From a virus: a stretch of 29,660 nucleotides of DNA. This document shows, one piece after another, positions 16,090 to 21,970 of this stretch (position 1 is the stretch's first letter; every line of letters starts with the position of its first letter). A program made the position numbers and the translations under genes. The stretch covers positions 1-29,660 of the IMG/VR virus record IMGVR_UViG_3300030090_002668; one strand, 5' to 3'. The notes under the pieces were generated by a model. That model worked only from the letters and a program-made list of their open reading frames with translations, was not told where the DNA came from and made no database searches.

Positions 16090-16344
16090 ATGGCACAAAC
16101 ACTAGGATCACCAGCAGAAGTTTATAAGACAGTAACTCCCCACGACACTAATAGGGTGTATACTGACTCTAAGTTTCAGTGGATATATGTAGGTGGAACG
16201 GCTGGAAACGTTGTTATAAACCCTGGAAACGGGCAAAGCAACGTAACCATTCCCTCGGCTGCTAACAGCTACCACCCAGTGCAAGGCACTCACATTCTAT
16301 CTACCGGAACCACTGCAACTCCAATTATAGCTGCTAGAATATAA
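16090..16344 (+). CDS. Small beta-rich virion protein (spike-base/decoration-like)
   Basis: An 84-aa protein. The order AEVYKTVTPHDTNRVYTDS, FQWIYVGGTAGNVVIN, VTIPSAANSYHPVQG, THILSTGTTATPIIAARI matches a common small phage family with 'A-x-x-V-T-P-x-D', 'A-L/I-x-V-G-x-x-G-x-V' and a closing 'TGTTAT-x-I-x-A'. Members are annotated as spike base or decoration-like proteins, for example the RCAP_Rcc01079 type of gene transfer agents. Its role as a minor virion part is likely. It is the first gene after P3. The leader carries ATAACAACCAAT (16071-16082) and no Shine-Dalgarno. Confidence 0.55.
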   Translation: MAQTLGSPAEVYKTVTPHDTNRVYTDSKFQWIYVGGTAGNVVINPGNGQSNVTIPSAANSYHPVQGTHILSTGTTATPIIAARI

Positions 16345-16514
16345 TGTCTGCAATTCTTGTCAAAGTTGCAACTCTTGTCGGTGCCCTGACAACGGGGTCG
16401 GCTGATGGGGTTGTGCTGCATGAGGGGTTCCTTGTGAGTGACGGGTCTGGAGGACACGAGTATTTTAGAAGCGTTACCGGAGGCACAACAGAAGCATTTA
16501 ACGTTACAAAATAA
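16344..16514 (+). CDS. Small hypothetical virion-region protein (56 aa)
   Basis: A complete 56-codon ORF beginning MSAILVKVATLVGAL and ending TEAFNVTK. It is linked by TAATG junctions on both sides: its ATG shares a base with the upstream stop, and its stop shares a base with the next ATG. That exact tiling makes it very likely to be real although short. The composition is beta-rich with Gly/Ser turns (FLVSDGSGGHEYFRSVTGG), like its virion-protein neighbours. I recognise no family. Confidence 0.65.
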   Translation: MSAILVKVATLVGALTTGSADGVVLHEGFLVSDGSGGHEYFRSVTGGTTEAFNVTK

Positions 16515-17371
16515 TGGCATACAATAGTACACACACAGGAGCAACAATAGACAGTGCAATAACCAAAGTTGCGGCTGCATCTGGGGCACTCATTGACGGA
16601 TCTGGGACAGCAAACAAGGTTTCTAAATTCTCCGCCGCTAACACAATAGCCGACAGCATTATCACTGACAACGGATCTACGGTTACCGTTGGAGGGGGCT
16701 TGAGCATTACTGGAGACACGGTTATTGATAATGACCTAGAACTAAACGTTAATGGTGCAAGCAATGGCAGCAAAGCAATTGTTATAAATAGCAGCGGAAC
16801 TAATTTTGAGTCTGATGCTGGCATAATAAGAGTTCTTCACCCAAGTACCGGAAGTGGTGCTTTGACAGGTGGGTACTTTTTAAAATTTAATGCGAATTCT
16901 TCTGACAAGTTTACAGTTAAAGGTAATGGCGACACAGCCATAACTGGGGCACTATCCAAGGGGTCTGGATCTTTTACAATTCCTCACCCGTTAGAAGACA
17001 AAGCAGACACTCACAACCTGGTTCATTCGTTTGTTGAAGGACCCCAAGCGGATTTGATCTACAGAGGTCGCGTCGATCTTGTTGATGGGTCTGCCACTGT
17101 TAATATAGACATGGCCTCGGGAATGACCGACGGAACCTTTGAAGTCCTTTGTCGAGACATTCAGTCTTTTACGACTAATGAGTCTGGGTGGACTGCTGTA
17201 AGATCTAGTGTTGAAGGAAACATTTTAACTATTGAGGCTCAAGACTCTGATTGTACCGACTCGATTAGCTGGATGGTAATTGGGGAGCGTAAAGATCCGC
17301 ACATGTATGAAACGGATTGGACTGACGCAGATGGCAAGGTTATTGTGGAGCCTGAATTGCCGGAAGAATAA
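16514..17371 (+). CDS. Tail fiber-like structural protein
   Basis: A 285-aa protein. The N-terminus (MAYNSTHTGATIDSAITKV) is a short repeat type often found at the base of phage fibers. The middle is Gly/Ser/Thr/Asn-rich beta structure with 'GGGLSITGDTVIDND', as in trimeric fibers. Residues about 150-195 (GSGSFTIPHPLEDKADTHNL, then a VEGPQADLIYRG block) match a conserved domain seen in structural proteins of marine phages. The acidic C-terminus ends IVEPELPEE. It is probably an appendage or fiber protein acting beside the larger spike at 18860. It starts at a TAATG junction and ends at another. Confidence 0.65.
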   Translation: MAYNSTHTGATIDSAITKVAAASGALIDGSGTANKVSKFSAANTIADSIITDNGSTVTVGGGLSITGDTVIDNDLELNVNGASNGSKAIVINSSGTNFESDAGIIRVLHPSTGSGALTGGYFLKFNANSSDKFTVKGNGDTAITGALSKGSGSFTIPHPLEDKADTHNLVHSFVEGPQADLIYRGRVDLVDGSATVNIDMASGMTDGTFEVLCRDIQSFTTNESGWTAVRSSVEGNILTIEAQDSDCTDSISWMVIGERKDPHMYETDWTDADGKVIVEPELPEE

Positions 17372-17415
17372 TGGTAAACACCAAAATAAAAGTCGTTACG
17401 GTCGTTGTTAAATAA
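17371..17415 (+). CDS. Putative 14-codon mini-gene
   Basis: ATG at 17371 shares a base with the upstream stop (TAATG), and the frame reads MVNTKIKVVTVVVK before TAA at 17413-17415, four bases before the holin ATG. The TAATG coupling is the same device used for many real genes here. The product would be a hydrophobic, basic peptide. It may be a translated relay keeping ribosomes moving to the holin gene, a remnant of a larger gene, or chance. Confidence 0.3.
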   Translation: MVNTKIKVVTVVVK

Positions 17416-17418
17416 ACT

Positions 17419-17883
17419 ATGGAATGGCTTCAAGCATTGACTAATGCAGGAACTGGCGGTATTTTAGGTATCGCCGGTTCTATTGCGTCTGGGTGGATGA
17501 AAATTAAGGGCATGAAAGCCCAGGCTGAAATTGAAAGGGAACTGCTAAAGCTCCAAATCGACAAGGGCACTGTAGAAGCCGATAGTGCCGACTTCCAGGC
17601 ATCACAAAAAGCCGCACAAAAGGAAAGCGATGCCCTGATATCTATCTCACAAATTGCCGACAAGCCTTGGCAGAGGGGACTGCTTGTTCTTCATTTTGTT
17701 TTTAAAGGCAGCGTTCGTCCAACATTGGCATTAGGTGCCCACGTTATTGCCGCAGTTTTGTATTTTAAAATGCCAGAAGAGTATCAGAACATTATACTTA
17801 ATCAAATCTTCACTATAGCCTTTGCTTATGGGGGTTGGTATTTCGGACAACGGGATTTAAATAAGAGGTTATTTTCGCAATGA
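17419..17883 (+). CDS. Holin of the 3TM type (probable)
   Basis: A 154-aa protein. Residues 10-25 (AGTGGILGIAGSIASGW) form a first hydrophobic segment. A charged helix with many Lys/Glu/Gln follows (residues 30-75). Then come FKGSVRPTLALGAHVIAAVLYF and NQIFTIAFAYGGWYFGQRDLNKR, two further membrane segments. The 'R-P-x-L' before the second and 'G-x-W-x-F-G-x-R' at the end are typical of 3TM holins of phages and gene transfer agents. Such holins make the membrane lesion that times lysis. No endolysin is visible nearby. It overlaps the next membrane-protein gene by four bases (ATGA). Confidence 0.68.
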   Translation: MEWLQALTNAGTGGILGIAGSIASGWMKIKGMKAQAEIERELLKLQIDKGTVEADSADFQASQKAAQKESDALISISQIADKPWQRGLLVLHFVFKGSVRPTLALGAHVIAAVLYFKMPEEYQNIILNQIFTIAFAYGGWYFGQRDLNKRLFSQ

Positions 17884-18098
17884 ACATAGAGGCAGCACAC
17901 GAGTCCTTTGTTAAGGGTTTTGGTTTTTCTTTCGGGGGGTTAATAGCTGCAACGGGCACTATGATAGACAAATTAGCTGAGCTGAACACTGTGCTGTCAA
18001 TGGTAGGCGGCGTACTTAGTATTGTATCTACTGGCCTTGGAATATATTTCGTGGTGCTAGGCATCAAAATCAGAAAACAAGAAACAAAGGATAAGTAA
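17880..18098 (+). CDS. Small membrane protein, possible second holin or antiholin
   Basis: A 72-aa protein with two predicted membrane segments: GFGFSFGGLIAATGTMI (residues about 13-29) and VLSMVGGVLSIVSTGLGIYFVVLGI (residues about 38-62). The cytoplasmic C-terminus is basic (KIRKQETKDK). The start overlaps the 3TM holin stop at ATGA, so the two are made together. Paired small membrane proteins at lysis loci often act as holin and antiholin; I see no spanin-like periplasmic domain. The function is inferred from topology and place. Confidence 0.5.
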   Translation: MNIEAAHESFVKGFGFSFGGLIAATGTMIDKLAELNTVLSMVGGVLSIVSTGLGIYFVVLGIKIRKQETKDK

Positions 18099-18099
18099 A

Positions 18100-18162
18100 A
18101 TGGCTTACGGAATGAAGAAACCCAAGGGATACGGAACCAAGGGCAAAGGTAGAAAAAAATAG
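18100..18162 (+). CDS. Tiny Gly/Lys-rich protein (20 aa)
   Basis: ATG at 18100 opens a 20-codon frame rich in Lys, Gly and Tyr (MAYGMKKPKGYGTKGKGRKK). It lies one base after the preceding stop and two bases before the next ATG. Very short 'YGKKK'-type peptides of this kind occur beside the following gene family in marine phages, to my recollection. A polycation of this size could bind DNA, RNA or the acidic face of a virion protein; its function is unknown. Confidence 0.5.
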   Translation: MAYGMKKPKGYGTKGKGRKK

Positions 18163-18164
18163 CA

Positions 18165-18305
18165 ATGCCTAAAGACGCTTGCTACAGAAAAGTTAAAGCA
18201 CGGTACAAGGTTTTCCCATCTGCGTATGCAAGCGGGGCTATAGCTAAGTGCCGTAAGGTGGGTGCTGCCAATTGGGGCAATAGTTCCAAGAAAAAAAAGA
18301 AGTAA
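18165..18305 (+). CDS. Small conserved basic protein (46 aa, PKDACYxKVK type)
   Basis: A 46-codon frame: MPKDACYRKVKARYKVFPSA followed by a YASGAIAKCRKVGAANWG block and a run of lysines. I recognise this as a small protein widespread in marine phages, with conserved 'C-Y-x-K-V-K-x-R-Y-K-V-x-P-S-A-Y-A-S-G-A-x-x-K-C-R-K-V-G'. Its function is unknown. Two cysteines (C6, C29) are kept. Its stop overlaps the next ATG (TAATG), tying it to the next basic protein. Probably a structural or DNA-associated protein; inference only. Confidence 0.7.
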   Translation: MPKDACYRKVKARYKVFPSAYASGAIAKCRKVGAANWGNSSKKKKK

Positions 18306-18586
18306 TGGCTGTACGCAAAACAAAAGAGGGGGCTGCTCTTAGGCGGTGGTTCAAGGAGAAGTGGGTAGATGTACGCACTGGCAAACCTTGTGGAAGACAA
18401 AAGGGAGAGAAGCGTGGCACTCCTTATTGTCGCCCCTCCAAGCGTGTTAGCAAAAAGACTCCCGTAACAGCAGGTGAAATGTCTAAGTCACAGAAGGCAT
18501 CAAGAATTAAACAAAAGAAAAGTTTGGGTCAACCAGCAGGTAAACCAAGAAGAGTAAAGGCGGTACGACGTGGCAAAAAGTCCTAA
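18305..18586 (+). CDS. Basic DUF5872-like protein
   Basis: A 93-aa, very basic protein. The conserved block ALRRWFKEKWVDVRTGKPCG, then a CRPSKRVSKKTP stretch (residues 11-53), matches a small family I know as DUF5872, found in marine phages and some large eukaryotic DNA viruses: 'W-x-D-V-x-T-G-K-P-C-G-R' and 'C-R-P-S-K-R'. Function is not established. The cysteines at about 29 and 42 might bind a metal. It overlaps the upstream gene at TAATG and the next gene by 17 bases. Confidence 0.6.
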   Translation: MAVRKTKEGAALRRWFKEKWVDVRTGKPCGRQKGEKRGTPYCRPSKRVSKKTPVTAGEMSKSQKASRIKQKKSLGQPAGKPRRVKAVRRGKKS

Positions 18587-18863
18587 AGCATCTATGAAGT
18601 GTGGGCAGGTGAAGAAAAGCACCCGCCCTGGTAAGAAGATAATGAAGCTCTATTGTATAGACGGCAAGAAAAAGCTGGTCCATGCTGGGGCTACTGGCTA
18701 CGGGCACAACTACTCTGCTGCTGCTCGCAAATCCTTTAGGGCTAGGCACAAGTGTAGCACAGCAAAACCAGGAACAGCAAAACATTTAGCATGTACCGAA
18801 TTATGGGCAGGCAAAGGTGGCAGGACTAAAAGTTCACCAAAAGGTAGAAAAGCAAAGAAATGA
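18570..18863 (+). CDS. Basic conserved phage protein with RARHxC motif
   Basis: A 97-aa protein. After a basic start comes QVKKSTRPGKKIMKLYCIDG (two strands), VHAGATGYGHNYS, KSFRARHKCSTAKPGTAKHLACTELW and a Lys/Gly-rich tail. The middle resembles a small family with 'V-H-F-G', 'R-R-x-x-F-R-A-R-H-x-C' and a closing Trp, seen in marine phages; a loosely similar DUF5754 occurs in large eukaryotic viruses. Several Cys and His residues could bind zinc. The function is unknown. It starts within the preceding gene and overlaps the spike ATG at ATGA. Confidence 0.6.
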   Translation: MAKSPKASMKCGQVKKSTRPGKKIMKLYCIDGKKKLVHAGATGYGHNYSAAARKSFRARHKCSTAKPGTAKHLACTELWAGKGGRTKSSPKGRKAKK

Positions 18864-20971
18864 GTGTATCATCAGAACTTTATAAAGTGAATGTGGTTGG
18901 CGACGGGTCAACTCCAACAATTGCGTTTAATCGCAAAGTGTTTAACTCAACCGATATCAAGGGGTTTAAGTACGACACTACCACATACATCGAGACAGCG
19001 TTAGTCAATGGCACTGACTTTACCGTAGCAGGTGCAGGGGACACGTCCTCTAGTGTTACCATTACTCCGGCAACTTCTATTCCTACGGGAACAAACTGGG
19101 TAATATTTTCCGACGCTGGAAACGCCCAGTCCACAACGCTAGCTACTGCTGGCGAGTTCCCTGCCAAGTCTTTGGAGTACACGTTTGACAAGTTAGCCAT
19201 TGGCACCCAAGAAGCAGACGGTAAAGCCGACCGTGCATTGAAGCTGCCCATTAGCGACACAGCGTCTACGGAAATACCCAACGCTACGGACAGAGCCAGC
19301 AAGGTTTTGGGCTTTGACGCTAACGGTGCGATCCAGGCGGTTACTGCTAGTGCCTTAACTCCAGAGTACAAGTCGGTAACGGATTTTGGTGCTGTTGGTG
19401 ATGGCGTAGCAGACGATACGGTTGCCTTGCAAGCAGCATTGGACAGCAATGCTTTGGTTATAATGCCAGCGGGAAAATACCGCACTACAGCGAACCTAGT
19501 CATAGACCCTATTCGCAATCGCAATTGTGGCTTTATCGGGTCTGTCCAACCTTCTCTTTACGTTGCGACCCAGCAAACAGGTGGCCCTGCATGGGACGGC
19601 ACTAAGGAGTGTCAGATTTTTTATGATGGCTCTGCTGGAGCGACCACTGCGGTTATTGCAATTAGTGCTGAGGCCGTAGGTACGGAACCTAGCTCTGCTT
19701 TTGAGAACACCATATACGGCGTGTGCTTCCAGAACATTACGTTTAACGGAAACGACAAGGCTCAGTACGGATTTTATGCTGCTCGTTTGCAACAGGCTTA
19801 CGTCACAAATTGTATTGCCCGTCAATGTGAAGGTGATGGATGGTACATCAACGGAGCCTACAGTGGGTTGTTCCAAAGCATAACGGCCAGAAACAACGGT
19901 GGTCGTGGTATTAGCGTTGGGGCTGCTGGGTTAGACCTAGGATGGACCACAAACAATAAGGTTAATGCGGTGTTGTTTTCTAACCTGTGGGCGGTTAATA
20001 ACGGACTAGACGGCGGCTTTGACCACTCACATGCGTCTAACCATACCAAGGGTGCAGGGGTTTTCTTTAGGCCACACAGGGGTTGCACAATTGATCGTGT
20101 GACCTCAGAAGTAAATGGCGGTGCTGGAATTGTTTTTGCTCCGACTAGCACGAACAACAGCATAAACAATATATACACTGAGCTAAACGACAGCCACAAT
20201 ACGGGCAACTCTACGCCTACTATGACTGGCACCATTAGCAGCAGTGGCACGACCGTTACAGGCAGTGGAACCAAGTTTACCACAGAACTAAAAAGCGGTG
20301 ACACTATTAACGCTGATGGTCAGTCAAAAATAGTTGACGTCATTACTAATGACACGTCTCTGACTACGACAGTTGCGTTCTCCCCTGCTCTTAGTTCCGA
20401 TACGTTTACCAGGAACACAGACTTCGGGGTCATCTTTGAGGGCATCTCAGGCGGCGTCAGCTATGGCAATGTCATAAACAACGCATTTATGGCTTCTGAG
20501 GAGCTTTACCTCAAGGGCACCGAACCTTCTGCTGGAAGAGCGGAGAACGCTCCAGAGTTTAGAAACTTTACTGGTGGATCTGGGATCACTGCGGAGTGGG
20601 ATAACTACAAGATTGTTTCCTTTGCCGAAGAGTTTACCGAACGCATAACTGGATCGGCTTCTGTTTTTGATAAGGAGATTGCCGCAGTAGCCCATGCTAC
20701 ATTCGATGCTAGTGCAGGGTCTATGACCACAACGGCTTCTTTTGGTTGCAGTCTAACCTATAACGCTGTTGGAACCTACGACGTAAGTTTTACTACTGCT
20801 ATGCCAGATGCTAACTACAGTGTGTGTATGACATCGTCTGCTGCCAACAGGGGTATTTCGGTTTCATCTCAATCAACCAGTGGCTTTAGGATTCTGCACT
20901 TTAGCGTAGGGTCATACGCATTAACTGATACGAGTGCGGTGCTGTCCTTCATTGTATTTGGCAAAAGATAG
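18860..20971 (+). CDS. Tail spike with beta-helix (depolymerase-like) domain
   Basis: A 703-aa protein, last of the plus-strand block. Residues 1-135 resemble the T7 fiber-type adaptor that attaches to the nozzle (VNVVGDGSTPTIAFNRKVF; LEYTFDKLAIGTQEADGKAD). Residues about 172-195 (SVTDFGAVGDGVADDTVALQ) are the classic start of a pectate-lyase-3 right-handed beta-helix, followed by N/G-rich coils (NITFNGNDKAQYGFYAARL; ITARNNGGRGISVGAAG). Residues about 456-520 carry the GTISSSG module also present in the nozzle. The C-terminus is beta-rich and ends VLSFIVFGKR. It likely binds or degrades host surface polysaccharide; catalytic residues cannot be named from sequence. Confidence 0.78.
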   Translation: MSVSSELYKVNVVGDGSTPTIAFNRKVFNSTDIKGFKYDTTTYIETALVNGTDFTVAGAGDTSSSVTITPATSIPTGTNWVIFSDAGNAQSTTLATAGEFPAKSLEYTFDKLAIGTQEADGKADRALKLPISDTASTEIPNATDRASKVLGFDANGAIQAVTASALTPEYKSVTDFGAVGDGVADDTVALQAALDSNALVIMPAGKYRTTANLVIDPIRNRNCGFIGSVQPSLYVATQQTGGPAWDGTKECQIFYDGSAGATTAVIAISAEAVGTEPSSAFENTIYGVCFQNITFNGNDKAQYGFYAARLQQAYVTNCIARQCEGDGWYINGAYSGLFQSITARNNGGRGISVGAAGLDLGWTTNNKVNAVLFSNLWAVNNGLDGGFDHSHASNHTKGAGVFFRPHRGCTIDRVTSEVNGGAGIVFAPTSTNNSINNIYTELNDSHNTGNSTPTMTGTISSSGTTVTGSGTKFTTELKSGDTINADGQSKIVDVITNDTSLTTTVAFSPALSSDTFTRNTDFGVIFEGISGGVSYGNVINNAFMASEELYLKGTEPSAGRAENAPEFRNFTGGSGITAEWDNYKIVSFAEEFTERITGSASVFDKEIAAVAHATFDASAGSMTTTASFGCSLTYNAVGTYDVSFTTAMPDANYSVCMTSSAANRGISVSSQSTSGFRILHFSVGSYALTDTSAVLSFIVFGKR
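20225..20415 (+). repeat. Beta-rich module copy 2 (spike), shared with the nozzle
   Basis: This copy encodes TGTISSSGTTVTG, then a variable middle, then DTSLTTTVAFSPALSS. It aligns without gaps to the nozzle module at 8601-8790, with about 60 percent residue identity by eye. It interrupts the beta-helix region of the spike. Confidence 0.75.
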
Positions 20972-21409
20972 TTAGCCGTGTGCGTGTGACCAGTCGTGTG
21001 GTGGCGGGTATGTCTTTGTGGCGTCCCGCAATGCCCTTTCGTCTGCCGACTTGAGTTTGTGGCACCCTTTGCACAATGCTTGGAAGCCATCGATTTCGCA
21101 GTAGAGTCGTTGGATTAGCTCATTCCAGTTGTAGCCCAAGTAAGTTTCTCCGACAAATCCCTCAATGGGGACCACTGGATTAACGTGATCAGCGGCCATG
21201 TCCTTTTGGGGGAACAGGTTTCCGCATTGGGCACACTTGTGAAGTTTGCACTTGCGTCCAGTTGCAGGATTGACCCCATCCTTAACGTAGGCATTCTTAA
21301 TCGCTTCGTACTTTACTGGCCATTTGGCACCACGCAAAGCAGACATAACAAAGCTACGTTTGCGAGCGTCGGTCCATTGACCTGAATTGTGTGGTTTAGG
21401 TTTTTTCAA
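20972..21409 (-). CDS. HNH endonuclease
   Basis: A 145-aa protein with a TTG start whose last bases overlap the upstream stop (TTGA). The N-terminal part WTDARKRSFVMSALRGAKWP is conserved in this phage HNH type, which supports the TTG over the later ATG. Zinc ligands are C59-x2-C62 and C113-x2-C116; the HNH core contains D74-H75 (MAADHVNPVVP) and H117. Free-standing HNH nucleases in phages either home into genomes or assist packaging; with no visible split gene, a non-homing role is as likely. It is the last gene of the minus-strand operon, and its stop codon abuts the spike stop. Confidence 0.82.
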   Translation of the reverse strand: MKKPKPHNSGQWTDARKRSFVMSALRGAKWPVKYEAIKNAYVKDGVNPATGRKCKLHKCAQCGNLFPQKDMAADHVNPVVPIEGFVGETYLGYNWNELIQRLYCEIDGFQALCKGCHKLKSADERALRDATKTYPPPHDWSHAHG

Positions 21410-21783
21410 GATTTGAATCTCCGTTTTTTAAAAAGGGTTGATGCTTCCTCTTTAGATATTCCCAACAGGGGTCTTAGTTCTTTTTTGAACTGGTGCCCTG
21501 ATACATCTCCCACGAAATAGTCCAGACATAGGTTGTAAAGCTTGCCATAGTTCTTTTTGAGGGGCTTTAGCTCCTCTTCTATTACCTCGCGTATGGCGGC
21601 TTTTAAGGCGTTCTGCTGTTTTCCCTCGGGGCTAGAATGCAATACTTTGTCGCCCCCCATATCAGGGTATGGGTCTTGGCTTTTTGCGTAAAGTATTAGG
21701 CCCTCTAGATCTTGAAAAAACTTCCCGTTAATTTGAATGTTGAATGGATAATTGTTGTCTGTTTTAATCATTTTTGTCTTCAT
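21406..21783 (-). CDS. Hypothetical protein
   Basis: A frame opens at 21822, but the first 13 codons lie inside the upstream gene. I prefer ATG 21783 (MKTKMIKTDNNYPFN, 125 aa); ATG 21771 is equally possible, and neither has a good Shine-Dalgarno. Visible features are a strand-rich start (YPFNIQINGKFF), an acidic helix in the middle (AAIREVIEEELKPLKKNYGKL) and a basic end (TLFKKRRFKS). I recognise no family. Coupled upstream and downstream (TTGA), it probably belongs with the DNA-metabolism genes. Confidence 0.6.
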   Translation of the reverse strand: MKTKMIKTDNNYPFNIQINGKFFQDLEGLILYAKSQDPYPDMGGDKVLHSSPEGKQQNALKAAIREVIEEELKPLKKNYGKLYNLCLDYFVGDVSGHQFKKELRPLLGISKEEASTLFKKRRFKS

Positions 21784-21970
21784 ATTTTTGCAAAGCACTC
21801 CACACTGATAGCAAGCAATCAATTTCTGCCCTTTTCCAAGTGTCCCACAGCTCTGGCATTTGGGAGTATGCCTCTGGGTCTACGGCCTGGATTCCCCTAA
21901 TGGCTTTTGATAACTCAAAATAGGCTAGTTCTACTGTTCCTGCTTCTGGCTCCTTAGTTGGCGAACTCAT
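21764..21970 (-). CDS. Hypothetical protein (68 aa)
   Basis: A small acidic helical protein starting MSSPTKEPEAGTVELAYFEL and ending ALQKYEDKND. Its start overlaps the helicase C-terminus by 17 bases. It contains three Trp residues in a helical stretch (PELWDTWKRAEIDCLLSVWSA). The family is not recognised. A promoter inside the helicase gene (22000-22028) lies 30 bases upstream, so this may be the first gene of a small separate transcript with the next hypothetical and the HNH gene. Confidence 0.55.
   Translation of the reverse strand: MSSPTKEPEAGTVELAYFELSKAIRGIQAVDPEAYSQMPELWDTWKRAEIDCLLSVWSALQKYEDKND

Noticed and set aside
16337-16363. Antisense promoter-like TTGACA...TATATT on the minus strand
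   Set aside because: It lies inside a plus-strand gene tile with a 16-base spacer, points against all local genes and has no ORF downstream worth reading.
16504-16824. 106-codon minus-strand hydrophobic ORF opposite the fiber-like gene
   Set aside because: The hydrophobic look (LLPLLAPLTF) comes from reading Ser/Thr/Asn codons backwards. The plus-strand gene is coupled on both sides.
18880-19524. 214-codon minus-strand ORF inside the spike gene
   Set aside because: It is antisense to a well-supported adaptor and beta-helix protein. The composition (Ala/Val/Ser-rich, no motifs) is that of a shadow frame.
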